From a bacterium (GTDB lineage: Bacteria > JAJVIF01), in the NCBI GenBank assembly GCA_022072165.1, contig JAJVIF010000001.1, positions 1,692,575 through 1,756,574 of the forward strand: a stretch of 64,000 nucleotides of DNA, in the 5' to 3' direction. The notes beneath the pieces are model-generated. The model was not told where the DNA came from. It was given only the letters and a program-made list of their open reading frames with translations, and did no database searches. The number at the start of each line of letters is the position of its first letter. The first letter of the stretch is position 1. Positions 44,452 through 53,026 of this stretch are shown piece after piece. Made by a program: the position numbers and the translations under genes.

Positions 44452-45483
44452 CTAGTGCGACGTCACCGCGCCTTCGGGGACTCCGGGCAGGCCATGCACA
44501 TGACCCGCACCGTGGGCATCATGATGATGCTCCCCTTCATGGTGCTCTTCGTGATGGTGGCTCATGCTTCCGATGTACGCGCAGGTCAGCAGCGTAAAGA
44601 CCATCGCCTGCACAAACCCCACCAGCAGCCCCAGGAAGTAGAAGGGGAAATGGAACGGCAGGAAGAAGGCAGCGCCCAGCCCGATAAAGGCGGTCACCAG
44701 CATCTCCTCCCCGAAAATGTTGCCGAAGAGTCGCAGGGCCAGCGACACCGGCTTCACCAGCTCCCCGATGACGTGGAGCGGGAAGTTAATCGGGGCCATC
44801 CAGGCCGGCGCATCCGGCATCCCCGCCAGGTGCCCCAGCCAGCCACCAAAGCCGAGCTGGCGAATCCCCTGCAACTGCACCACCACAAAGACGCAGAGCC
44901 CCAGCGCAATGGTGGTCCGGAAGTCGGCGGTCACCGGCTTCATCATCGGCACCTGGCCGGAGTAGTTGTTGATCCAGATGAAGAGGAACAGGCTGCCAAT
45001 AAACACCACGAAGGGTTTCGCCTGCTCGCCCAGATTGCCATGGACAAAGTCCCGCAATCCCTGAATCAAAAACTCCACGAAGAGCTGCGCCCGGGACTCG
45101 GGGATCAGCTTCATCTTTCTGGTGGTTGTGGCCAGAAACGCAATCAGCAGTCCCATCCAGAGCGTGGCGTAGAAGAAATTCTCATACGCCATGATGGTGG
45201 TGTAGGCCTGCTTGTTGCCCCCGGCCTTCATGCTTTCCGCGACCCGGGTGGTCACGGTCGGCAGATGCGCTATCCCTTCGTCATGATTCTCATCGCCATG
45301 CGCGGCTTCGCCGTGATGCGGATCCGCCCCATGCGCATCGGCGGCATGGGGATCCGCGCCATGGGCCGCCCCATGACCACTGGCGGCAGCATCCGCTGCT
45401 CCGTGCAGCGCGGCATCGCTACCTTCGCGCTCGGCATGGGCCTGTCCCAGCAGGGGCCAGACGATGAAAGTGACGTGCGTCAT
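44452..45483 (-). CDS. atpB: ATP synthase subunit a with His-rich ends
   Basis: From ATG 45483 (AAAGGA upstream) the protein has 343 residues, far longer than the usual ~240-270. The core contains the conserved essential region PVSLALRLFGNIFGEEM and FVQAMVFTLLTCAYI. The extra length is an N-terminal segment (~25-70) with repeated HGA/DPH/AHG units and a C-terminal tail with clustered His (HHHEEHHEGEHHHDAHG). N-terminal residues ~1-20 could act as a signal peptide ending at AHA. The 114-nt gap to atpI contains a GCCCCC/GGGGGC hairpin without a U tract. Confidence 0.93.
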   Translation of the reverse strand: MTHVTFIVWPLLGQAHAEREGSDAALHGAADAAASGHGAAHGADPHAADAHGADPHHGEAAHGDENHDEGIAHLPTVTTRVAESMKAGGNKQAYTTIMAYENFFYATLWMGLLIAFLATTTRKMKLIPESRAQLFVEFLIQGLRDFVHGNLGEQAKPFVVFIGSLFLFIWINNYSGQVPMMKPVTADFRTTIALGLCVFVVVQLQGIRQLGFGGWLGHLAGMPDAPAWMAPINFPLHVIGELVKPVSLALRLFGNIFGEEMLVTAFIGLGAAFFLPFHFPFYFLGLLVGFVQAMVFTLLTCAYIGSMSHHHEEHHEGEHHHDAHGAGHVHGLPGVPEGAVTSH

Positions 45484-45597
45484 GCGTCCTTTTCTCGTAC
45501 CCAACCACCGTCACATGTGCCGGCAGGCGGGCATAGTGTGGCCCCCAGTGACGGGGGCGACTCCGGCGTCGGACTCTACAGCATTTTCCCGGTGGAC

Positions 45598-46023
45598 TCA
45601 AACGCCACTGGAGGGCTCCCGACCACGCGGGCTCCCTTTCTGGAGCCATGTCCCGGCGGCCCGCAGGGCGACCAGCACCAGGGGCAGAGTGATGCCGGCG
45701 GTCAACGCCGTCAGCCCCTCCACCGACCGACTCCAGAAGAGCAATCCCAGGAGCAGCGCAGGCAGCACCAGTAACACCAGCGCGCCGTACAGCGCCCCCG
45801 ATTGTTTGTCGATCGCCTCCGGGGGAGCGAGCAACGCCCGGATCATCCGCTCCAGTGAGTACAGATTTGCCAGCATCCAGACGACGCCACCGGTCCAGGA
45901 CCAAAGGGAGCCCCCGCCGCCATGCTGCGCGAAGTAGGCCATCCCCACGGGCAGGGCGATCGCCACTGCGACGGCGGTTCGTTGCAGGCTGAAGCTGTCG
46001 ACAGGCGGCGTGGAACCGGTCAT
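45598..46023 (-). CDS. atpI: ATP synthase subunit I (AtpI-like)
   Basis: The 141-residue protein has about four transmembrane helices (LQRTAVAVAIALPVGMAYF, then WMLANLYSLE, GALVLLVLPALLLGLLFWS and a last one near residue 115). Length, topology and position between atpZ and atpB match AtpI, an assembly helper for the c-ring. AtpI sequences are poorly conserved, so the call depends partly on position. Confidence 0.75.
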   Translation of the reverse strand: MTGSTPPVDSFSLQRTAVAVAIALPVGMAYFAQHGGGGSLWSWTGGVVWMLANLYSLERMIRALLAPPEAIDKQSGALYGALVLLVLPALLLGLLFWSRSVEGLTALTAGITLPLVLVALRAAGTWLQKGSPRGREPSSGV

Positions 46024-46034
46024 AAACCAGGAGC

Positions 46035-46541
46035 TTACCGGGTCCGGGACTTTTGGTCATCCCTGGCGGCCTGGGCATCCCGCTCCAGCTTCCGGCTATG
46101 ACGCAGCAACTCGATGATGCCGTTGTAGAACCCCAGTAGCACGCCAATGAGCATCGGGAGGTAGTTTGGCTCGCCGGTTCGGGGAAACAGGAACCAACGA
46201 TCTATGACGTAGCCCAGGATCGCACCACCAATGGGATAGGAGATGAAAATGAAGGCAAGACCGGCCGCTGGTCCGATGCCCCGCTGGCTCCCAATCGACA
46301 TGGTCCGCATGGCCCGTTGATATCGTTCTTCAGCGGGACCCACCGGGATTTTGGGCGCGACGGGTTCAGTAGTTTTGCCCATCCCGCTCTGCACCGCTTC
46401 CAGCGCTGCCAGCTTTTCGGCGGTCAGCGCTTCTTCCCGCTCCAGTGCGAGTTCCAGTTCGTCACGCAGCCGCGTCTCGTACTCCTGTGCGATCGCTTCT
46501 GCGGCTTCCTCAAACTCCCGTGCCTGCTCGTCGCGGTTCAT
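46035..46541 (-). CDS. atpZ: AtpZ-like protein (ATPase gene 1 family) with coiled-coil extension
   Basis: This 168-residue protein has an N-terminal ~60-residue Glu/Ala-rich coiled coil (EFEEAAEAIAQEYETRLRDE) and two C-terminal transmembrane helices (~95-145; GLAFIFISYPIGGAILGYVIDRW and PMLIGVLLGFYNGIIELL in shortened form). The double helix with DRW and GxxxG is the AtpZ pattern. A strong GAGGAGGT precedes the ATG. A CATACT hexamer at 46560-46565 on the minus strand, overlapping the end of the upstream gene, could be an internal promoter. Confidence 0.78.
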   Translation of the reverse strand: MNRDEQAREFEEAAEAIAQEYETRLRDELELALEREEALTAEKLAALEAVQSGMGKTTEPVAPKIPVGPAEERYQRAMRTMSIGSQRGIGPAAGLAFIFISYPIGGAILGYVIDRWFLFPRTGEPNYLPMLIGVLLGFYNGIIELLRHSRKLERDAQAARDDQKSRTR

Positions 46542-46565
46542 CTCACCTCCTCGACTGGGAGTATG

Positions 46566-46982
46566 TTACGGCGTCAGGTCCCCCGCCTGGTATTTCATGT
46601 AGCCCGTGAGATGCGTAATCGGGAAGGCGAATGCAATGCCAGCGTGGGGATTGTCGAGGTCTCCCACTTCCCCCTCGATCGCGCCGATGACCTCCCAGAC
46701 CGCGTTCTCCCCGTCCACGACACTCAGCACCGTGACGTTGAGATCTTTGCTGCTCTGGAGAAACTTGCTGATCGAGGCGATCAGCGGAATGTCTGGCGAC
46801 TGGGAACGATGCCGTCCCATGCCGATCGAATTGAACACCGTGGCTCCGTGTCCACGACGCGCCAGCGCTTTCAGCACGGCGTCCAGCTTCTCCTCACGGT
46901 CCAGGATGGCGACCACCACATAGGGTCGTTTGGCCTGGGATGGCACCACTTTGCCGGCAGCAGGGGAAGTCTCGTCAGACAT
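46566..46982 (-). CDS. PII-like signalling protein
   Basis: The 138-residue protein is probably a PII-superfamily ferredoxin-like fold (GHGATVFNSIGMGR, then VLSVVDGENAVWEVIGAIEG). Key blocks resemble PII-like proteins encoded beside CPA-type antiporters and bicarbonate transporters. It should form trimers that bind nucleotides and regulate a membrane partner. A tyrosine modification site is not evident; GIAFAFPITHLTGY ends the core. It starts 32 nt after the antiporter gene with AAGGAGTG as ribosome-binding site, so the antiporter is the likely partner. Confidence 0.72.
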   Translation of the reverse strand: MSDETSPAAGKVVPSQAKRPYVVVAILDREEKLDAVLKALARRGHGATVFNSIGMGRHRSQSPDIPLIASISKFLQSSKDLNVTVLSVVDGENAVWEVIGAIEGEVGDLDNPHAGIAFAFPITHLTGYMKYQAGDLTP

Positions 46983-47014
46983 GTGCGGTCACTCCTTGTT
47001 CATGACAGGCTGGA

Positions 47015-48472
47015 TCAGTCCTGGTCGGTGTAGTGCGCTGTACGGTACGGATTTTCATGGGCGGAGGCAGGAGCACCGACGATCGACTCAATCTGCGCGT
47101 CCTCAGCGATGCCTGCCAGGTCGGAGCCCAGCGGACCATCGTCCGTGGCTGCTGCCCCGCTGAAGACCAGCTTCAGCAACGGCGGCGTCACGAGGGTGGT
47201 CACCAGCACCATGACCACCATCACCGAAAAGATCGTCTGGTTAATGATGCCCGACTGCACTCCGATGTTCGCGATGATGAGTCCCACTTCTCCACGGCTG
47301 ATCATCCCGACCCCGACGCGCAATGCCTCCAGTGACTTGAACCCGGCGGGCAGACAGCCGAGATAGCACCCCCCCACTTTGGCGATGACCGCCACCACAC
47401 AAATGGCGACTGTGAAGAGGAACGCTCCCCATTCCGGGGTCCCCCCCTGAGCCAGCGCAGTAAAAGGGGCAAAGAGCGGACGGGCATCCGCGTTCAGCCC
47501 GATGTTGATGAAAAAGACCGGCACAAACAGGCTGTAGGTAATGGTCGAAATCCGCTCCTCCACCAGGTGTTTGTAGTGTGTCTGGGCGATCAGCAGTCCG
47601 GCGACATAGGACCCGGTGATAAACGCCACAGACCCGATCCACTCCGCGCCCCATGCCATCAGGAACGCGATGAACAGCACCATCGCCATCAGCGGCTGGG
47701 AGGTCGGCAGATTTTCGCTGTAGGCCAGCAGCCGCGGAATCAGGCGCCCCATCAGGAACCAGGACCCGACAAAAAAGAGGGCCATGCACGACAACAACAC
47801 AGCGATGGAAGCACCAGCGTCCAGGTGCAGCGACGTGGAAATCAGCGTCGCGAGATCCTTCATCCCGTTGTGTTCGGCTTCCCCGGACCCGCTGGTGGCA
47901 TGGAACGCCAGGATGACCGACACCAGCACAATGCCGATGACGTCATCGATCACCGCAGCTCCGAGAATGGTGGTTCCCTCTTTGCTCCGCAGATGCCCCA
48001 ACTCCAGCAGCGTCTGGGCGGAAATCGACACCGAGGTCGCCGCCAGAATGGTCGCGATAAACAGGGCATTAAAGAGGTGCATGGGACCATCGACCATGCC
48101 CCCCAGCAGGAGGCTCGCCCCAACTCCCAACACGACGGGGCCGATTACCCCGCCGACCGCCCCCATGAACGCCGCCTTGCCAACCCGGGCCATCGCGGCC
48201 AGGTCGGTTTCCATCCCGGCGATGAACATCAGCAGCAGAACACCGATTTCGGCCAGCTCGTGGATCGTGGTGAAGACGCTGTGGCCGTGGTCACCGTGGG
48301 CGGCGAACAGCGCGAACGCCGGTAAGTTCAGGAGGGTCGGGCCCAATACCAGCCCGGCGAGAATCTCGCCCAGGATCGCGGGTTGTTTGAACCGCAGGAA
48401 GAGGATTCCTGCGCCCTTCGCCACCACGATGATGGCGGCGAGCAGAAGGAGCAACTGCAGAAGTGGCGACAT
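47015..48472 (-). CDS. CPA2 family cation/proton antiporter (KefB/NapA-like)
   Basis: From ATG 48472 the protein has 485 residues; GTG 48505 is an alternative. About twelve to thirteen transmembrane helices are visible. QPAILGEILAGLVLGP is the N-terminal CPA2 signature, and VIDDVIGIVLVS carries the paired acidic DD of the ion-binding site. The C-terminal ~35 residues are hydrophilic (AEDAQIESIVGAP), too short for a TrkA-N domain. It would exchange Na+ or K+ for protons. It precedes the PII-like gene and the atp genes on the same strand, so it may be cotranscribed with ATP synthase. Confidence 0.93.
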   Translation of the reverse strand: MSPLLQLLLLLAAIIVVAKGAGILFLRFKQPAILGEILAGLVLGPTLLNLPAFALFAAHGDHGHSVFTTIHELAEIGVLLLMFIAGMETDLAAMARVGKAAFMGAVGGVIGPVVLGVGASLLLGGMVDGPMHLFNALFIATILAATSVSISAQTLLELGHLRSKEGTTILGAAVIDDVIGIVLVSVILAFHATSGSGEAEHNGMKDLATLISTSLHLDAGASIAVLLSCMALFFVGSWFLMGRLIPRLLAYSENLPTSQPLMAMVLFIAFLMAWGAEWIGSVAFITGSYVAGLLIAQTHYKHLVEERISTITYSLFVPVFFINIGLNADARPLFAPFTALAQGGTPEWGAFLFTVAICVVAVIAKVGGCYLGCLPAGFKSLEALRVGVGMISRGEVGLIIANIGVQSGIINQTIFSVMVVMVLVTTLVTPPLLKLVFSGAAATDDGPLGSDLAGIAEDAQIESIVGAPASAHENPYRTAHYTDQD

Positions 48473-48526
48473 AGCGGCCTGCTTTGCGGACGGTGTCCCA
48501 GCCACTCAGGGGGCTGTCGGGCCGGG

Positions 48527-48535
48527 ACTGTAGCA
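48527..48535 (-). promoter_or_regulatory. Extended -10 promoter of the antiporter-PII-atp unit
   Basis: The minus strand reads TGC followed by TACAGT, ~55 nt before ATG 48472. No strong promoter is seen between it and atpZ apart from CATACT at 46560-46565. Confidence 0.5.
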
Positions 48536-48643
48536 CCCTCTGCGCCGAAATCGTATTCTTATCTCTAGGCCCGCAGACGAATCTTGCTGGTCCTCTTCCC
48601 TCATCAGCTGGCTGAACTGCGCGACCCCAGTCCCCACCGGTGA

Positions 48644-49978
48644 CTAGTTGTCCACCCGCAGTTCTGCCAAGCCCGCCCGGACTCCCAGCTTCCGGCGGAG
48701 CTGGTGTGCTTTTTTCTGATACGCCACCGCCAGATCCCCCTTCTTGGCCCGGGCGTAGAGGGCCGCGAAGGCATCGTAAATCGCCACCAGTTCGAACACC
48801 GCCGCTCCCTGCTTCGCGAGCTTTTCCGCCTGATGCAGGGTTTGCCGTGCCTGCCCCTGCTCTCCCCGGGAGTCGTAGTACTGCGCCAGCCCCGCCAGTA
48901 CCAGGGCCTCGATTCGCGGCATGTAGTGCGAACGCAGCAGCACGCTGGCCTTCTTGAGATGCAGAAAGGCCTGTTGCGGCTGATCCTCAGCCAGATAACT
49001 GGAGCCGATCGCTTCCAGGGCCATGGCTTGCCGACGCGGGTCCTTTTGCTCCTTCGCCCACTTCAGCGCTTGCTCCAGATGTTCCCGGGCCTGCTGTGGA
49101 TTCCCCATATCCCGGGCGAGTCGTCCCATCTCCAGTGACGCGGCGAAGAGGGCTCCTTTGTCTTTCAGGGCGCGACCCATCTTGAGGGCTTCGCGCAGAT
49201 GCTGGCGAGCTTCATCCCAGTACGCCTGCTGCGCGTAGAGGCGGCCGGACCAGACGTACGCCAGTGCGCCAGCGCGCCCTGGGGTGCGGCGCTCCTTCGC
49301 CTTTTCCAGCGCCACATTCAGCATTTCCCGGGCTTTGCTCCAGTGGCCCTGATCGTAAGCCAGCTTGCCCACGGAAACCCAGATGTTGATGCTGGCGGTC
49401 AGATCCTGCCGGGTATCCGCGATCCGACGCGCTTCCTGCAGCAATGCTTCGGCTTCTTCGAACTCCTGGTGCTCCGCGTAGGCGTCCGCCATCGCCATCA
49501 GGATTTTGATCAGGTACGGCTTTTTCGGATGCTGCTCCGAGAGTTCCCGGGCCTCCAGATACGCCTGAATCGACCGCTCCCAGTCCTCCAGCTTGGCGTA
49601 GAGCCGACCAATCTCGATGCTCGACATCGCCACGATGAGCGGGTTGTCGACTTCCAGTGCCAGCCTGCGGGCCCGCAGATACCACTCAATCGCCCGTTGG
49701 GGTCGGCTCCGGGCCGCATTGATTTTTGCCAGGTTGAAATCAAAAAGCGGACGGACATCTTTCTTGGTCGAAACGCCGAAGAGCCACCAGGTGTATTCGT
49801 AATACTTCAGCGCCCGGTCCCATTGCCCTGCCTCAAATGCGCGTCGCGCCTTGATATGCAGAATCTGGACCGCCCCCAAAAAGAGGGCAAGGAAGAGGAA
49901 GAGCCCGATGTACGGGGCCCAGGCGAGGTGCGTCGGGATGGGAGCTGCCAGGACTGGCAGGCTGACGTGGCAGGTCAT
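48644..49978 (-). CDS. Membrane-anchored TPR protein
   Basis: The 444-residue protein from ATG 49978 has one transmembrane helix (~20-40, around YIGLFLFLALFLGAV) and ~10 tetratricopeptide-like repeats of ~40 residues (for example QGHWSKAREMLNVALEKAKE and KKGDLAVAYQKKAHQLRRKL). The first repeat matches the paralogue at 18432-19793. No Shine-Dalgarno site is clear. It is divergent from the RDD gene; the two start codons are 65 nt apart. Function is unknown; a protein-assembly scaffold at the membrane is likely. Confidence 0.82.
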   Translation of the reverse strand: MTCHVSLPVLAAPIPTHLAWAPYIGLFLFLALFLGAVQILHIKARRAFEAGQWDRALKYYEYTWWLFGVSTKKDVRPLFDFNLAKINAARSRPQRAIEWYLRARRLALEVDNPLIVAMSSIEIGRLYAKLEDWERSIQAYLEARELSEQHPKKPYLIKILMAMADAYAEHQEFEEAEALLQEARRIADTRQDLTASINIWVSVGKLAYDQGHWSKAREMLNVALEKAKERRTPGRAGALAYVWSGRLYAQQAYWDEARQHLREALKMGRALKDKGALFAASLEMGRLARDMGNPQQAREHLEQALKWAKEQKDPRRQAMALEAIGSSYLAEDQPQQAFLHLKKASVLLRSHYMPRIEALVLAGLAQYYDSRGEQGQARQTLHQAEKLAKQGAAVFELVAIYDAFAALYARAKKGDLAVAYQKKAHQLRRKLGVRAGLAELRVDN

Positions 49979-50030
49979 GACATCGCCGGATGGCTGACTG
50001 AACACTGAACGTGCCGGAACCAGCCCCCCG

Positions 50031-50036
50031 TACAAT
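50031..50036 (+). promoter_or_regulatory. -10 element, leaderless context, for the RDD gene
   Basis: TACAAT, 7 nt before GTG 50044; it excludes the longer in-frame GTG at 50011. Confidence 0.5.
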
Positions 50037-50043
50037 CGTCGCT

Positions 50044-50832
50044 GTGCCCCCGCCTGCGAACCACTCCGGCCCGGATCGACTGGATGAACACCTCGCCATT
50101 GAAACTGCGGAGCAGGTCACCCTGGCCCTCCCTGTGGCCGGACTCTCCTCCCGGTCGATGGCATTCCTGATCGATCATGCCCTGTTGATTCCAGTCGGGA
50201 TCGGGCTTTACCTGCTCCAGGAGGCCTTCGCCTGGCTGGATCAGGTCGGCGAAGTCCTCAGCATCATTCTGCTCGCCAGCTTCTATACCCTTTATTTTTT
50301 AGGGTGTGAGTTCTGGATGCAGGGGCAGACTCCGGCGAAGCGCGCCCTGAAGCTCCGGGTGGTGGACCACACCGGACATCCCGCAGCGCCCACACAGATC
50401 CTCATTCGGAACCTGATGCGACCCGCCGACCTTCTCCTCACCGCCCTGGGTGTGCAGCTTTTTGTGGTCTTCTGGACCCCCCGCAACCTGCGACTGGGGG
50501 ATCTGGTCGCCGGGACCCTGGTGATCCGGGAGTCCACCACGCCCCTGGCGGCAGTCGAGGCCGCGATTCAGCGCCAGGCGTTTCTCGAAGGCACTGGACG
50601 GGAATCCGGCGGACGGATCGGTCGGCGGCTCTCTGCGGCGGACCGCGATCTGCTCCGACGTTTCTTTGATCGGGCCGGACGGCTTTCGGCAGCGGAGCGC
50701 GAGACCCTGGCGGCGCGACTCCTGGAGCGATTGCAGCCACAGATCGGGGCCCTGGCGACCTCGGAGGGGCTCGGCGCGTATGAGCGACTGGTCACGCTCT
50801 GGCGGTCCCTGGAGCACGAAACGAGGGCGTAA
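50044..50832 (+). CDS. RDD family membrane protein
   Basis: The 262-residue protein has an RDD-type membrane core (~30-165): SRSMAFLIDHALLIP supplies the Arg and first Asp of the family motif, and two or three helices follow before RLGDLVAGTLVI. RDD proteins are polytopic, sometimes linked to Na+/H+ exchange, often of unknown role. The C-terminal ~85 residues are charged and helical (RLSAADRDLLRRFFDRAGRL). The GTG start is fixed by the TACAAT just before it. Confidence 0.88.
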   Translation: MPPPANHSGPDRLDEHLAIETAEQVTLALPVAGLSSRSMAFLIDHALLIPVGIGLYLLQEAFAWLDQVGEVLSIILLASFYTLYFLGCEFWMQGQTPAKRALKLRVVDHTGHPAAPTQILIRNLMRPADLLLTALGVQLFVVFWTPRNLRLGDLVAGTLVIRESTTPLAAVEAAIQRQAFLEGTGRESGGRIGRRLSAADRDLLRRFFDRAGRLSAAERETLAARLLERLQPQIGALATSEGLGAYERLVTLWRSLEHETRA

Positions 50833-50934
50833 CGCAGCCCGTCCGAAACTGGGGCATACTGCAGGCAGCCCAGGTGGTGCAGAGTGGTCATCCCCGGCCG
50901 ACGTCGGAACACGTTGCAGGTCAGGAGCAGGCGC

Positions 50935-51111
50935 ATGTCTCCCTCTCATCCACAGAGCATCGTGACTGACTCGCCTCCGCTACGCCTCGCCACCGATGGC
51001 GCAGGCCGCCCCCCCGGACGTCGGCGGCCCCCCCGCGCTGCCCGCCATCGCACACGTCTGCTGCGTCCAAAGCAGCGACGGCGTGCTCATGCCCCCCGGA
51101 TCTCCCGGTAG
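50935..51111 (+). CDS. Possible 58-residue basic small protein
   Basis: ATG 50935 has AGGAG 7 nt upstream. The predicted product is rich in Arg and Pro (GRPPGRRRPPRAARHRTRLL), with no recognised family. A CATACT hexamer near 50853 could serve as a -10. It ends 18 nt before the methyltransferase gene. The 297-nt gap would otherwise be empty. Low-complexity composition makes this tentative. Confidence 0.3.
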   Translation: MSPSHPQSIVTDSPPLRLATDGAGRPPGRRRPPRAARHRTRLLRPKQRRRAHAPRISR

Positions 51112-51117
51112 TTCACG

Positions 51118-51123
51118 GATAAT
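51118..51123 (+). promoter_or_regulatory. -10 element, leaderless context, for the DNA methyltransferase
   Basis: GATAAT with exactly 6 nt to ATG 51130; no Shine-Dalgarno site. Confidence 0.55.
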
Positions 51124-51129
51124 CCCCTG

Positions 51130-52932
51130 ATGCGCCCTGCATCAGGCACGCGCCGTCGCCCTCCCGCCCCGGTCAGTCGGCTGCCGGATTCTCCGGACCT
51201 GTTCCCCCTCTGGGACCTCGCGGCAACCGACCCCTGGTTACCGGGTTGTGACCCCGGCTATGTCGTCGACGAACCCGCCGCGCTGCTCGAAGGCCTCCTC
51301 GCCACCACGGGGTACAGCGAAACAGCCGCCCAACTTGCGGCCCTGGGAGCCCGACAGGGTGGAACCCGCCTCCGTAAAGCGCAGGGATCGTTCGACACTC
51401 CCCCTGTACTGATTCGTCAGGTCCTTGATCAGACGCTGTCGCATCTGCGCTGGCCGGTGCATCGCCCTTGCCGCATCCTGGAGCCTGCAGCGGGCTACGG
51501 CGGATTCGCGGTCGCGTTGCAGGAGCGCCTCGGATTCCAGCAAGAAGCGCTGCTGCACTGTTGCGAGCTGAACCCAGCAACAGCTGATGTGGCGCAACGA
51601 CTCCTGATCCGTCAGCGACGAGACCTTGGGCTGACCGGAGTCACCGAGCGGTGGACAGTCGGCGATGCGCTGTTAACGACGGACATCGAGCCGGGGACCT
51701 ACGACCTGGTGATGGGGAATCCCCCCTTTGTCGCGACCTACGCCCGGGATGCCCAGGCCCTCGCCTCCAAAGCGACACTGCGGGAGCGGTATCGCTTTGC
51801 CCAGGGACGCATCAACACGGCGGTCTGTTTTCTGGAGCTTGGCATCGCCGCGCTCCGACCCGGCGGGCTGCTGGCCCTGGTCCTCCCCAGTGCGCTGTTT
51901 CACATGACCTCCTGGGGCAAATTGCGACACTGGCTCCTGACCGAGCATGAAGTGCTGGCGATTCGGTACTGCGGGGAATGGGCCTTCCATGCTGATGTCC
52001 CTACCGGCGTACTGATTTTGCGCAAGGGCGCGACCGCCGATGCCCCGTCGCTCCCGGGTCTGCCGCAGCCGTCAACTGCCTCGATCTGTCGCGATTACCC
52101 TCCCCATGCCGCAACCGTTCCGCAGTCGACCTTTCTTCATCTGCCGCAACAGATCTGGACCCCCTATGTCGATCCAGCCAGTCGCGCATTGCTCGACGCG
52201 ATGGAGCGGGACGCGGTTCCCCTGGGCGAACTGGTGGAGATTCGGGATGGCATCAATCTCGCCAACTGCCGGGAGCAACTGCTCAGCGAGTCGCCTACAA
52301 CATCCGAGCATCGACCGGTCCTGCGCGGCGGCGACATCGCCCCCTGGCAGATTCGCTGGGGAGGCAGCTATGTGTGGTACGACCCCACGGCGGTCGCGGC
52401 CCTTGAGGAATCGGGCGGCTATGCCTTCCTGCGGGAGCCCTGGTTGTTCGCGGTGTCGGAGAAGCTGGTCCACCGGCAGACTGCGGACCGGCTAATCGCC
52501 GCACCAGACCGGTCGCAGTTTTGCGTCCTGAATAGCTGCCATCTCACGATTCCCCGACCCCTGTTGCCCGATCCCCAGCGGGGCGGTGCCCGGTTGCTGA
52601 CCGACCACACCTGGGCGCCGCTGACCGATCTGCGCTTTCTCTGCGCGCTCTACAACTCCCGACTCCTGAACACCTATTACAGGCTGGTCTTTTGCGAAGT
52701 CGAGGCGACTTTCCCGCAAGTGAAGACCGTCAATCTGCGACAGCTGCCGATGCCGCGACTAGCCCCCGACGTGTACGCCCAGGTGATCGCACTGGCCGGC
52801 CAGATTCAGCAGGCCCCGCTGCCGGAGCAGGCTGCCGGCGCGATGGACGCCATCGATCGTCTCCTCGCAGATCATTACCAGATCGCCTGGCCCTTCGCGG
52901 CTCCCCATCTGGCGGCGCTGTCGGCCTGCTAA
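51130..52932 (+). CDS. Adenine-type DNA methyltransferase with TaqI/Eco57I-like specificity region
   Basis: The 600-residue protein has SAM motif I at ~116-128 (ILEPAAGYGGFAVA) and catalytic motif IV NPPF at 197-200 (VMGNPPFVATYA), which marks N6-adenine methyltransferases. The later part (~380-590) resembles the TaqI-like target recognition domain: EIRDGINLANCREQ, LRGGDIAPWQIRWGG, CALYNSRLLNTYYRL and QVKTVNLRQLPMP. No restriction nuclease domain is visible in the protein or next door, so it may be a solitary methyltransferase. Length fits gamma-class enzymes with a C-terminal recognition domain. Confidence 0.9.
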   Translation: MRPASGTRRRPPAPVSRLPDSPDLFPLWDLAATDPWLPGCDPGYVVDEPAALLEGLLATTGYSETAAQLAALGARQGGTRLRKAQGSFDTPPVLIRQVLDQTLSHLRWPVHRPCRILEPAAGYGGFAVALQERLGFQQEALLHCCELNPATADVAQRLLIRQRRDLGLTGVTERWTVGDALLTTDIEPGTYDLVMGNPPFVATYARDAQALASKATLRERYRFAQGRINTAVCFLELGIAALRPGGLLALVLPSALFHMTSWGKLRHWLLTEHEVLAIRYCGEWAFHADVPTGVLILRKGATADAPSLPGLPQPSTASICRDYPPHAATVPQSTFLHLPQQIWTPYVDPASRALLDAMERDAVPLGELVEIRDGINLANCREQLLSESPTTSEHRPVLRGGDIAPWQIRWGGSYVWYDPTAVAALEESGGYAFLREPWLFAVSEKLVHRQTADRLIAAPDRSQFCVLNSCHLTIPRPLLPDPQRGGARLLTDHTWAPLTDLRFLCALYNSRLLNTYYRLVFCEVEATFPQVKTVNLRQLPMPRLAPDVYAQVIALAGQIQQAPLPEQAAGAMDAIDRLLADHYQIAWPFAAPHLAALSAC

Positions 52933-52959
52933 ATGGGGCAACAGCGACCCCTCTGGCGG

Positions 52960-52968
52960 TGCTACCGT
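52960..52968 (+). promoter_or_regulatory. Extended -10 promoter for lepB
   Basis: TGC followed by TACCGT; leader ~50 nt to ATG 53027. Confidence 0.4.
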
Positions 52969-53026
52969 ATGGCGACCCGGTCCGACGACTGAACCCCAAG
53001 CCGCCGGACAGACTCTGGGGGTATGC

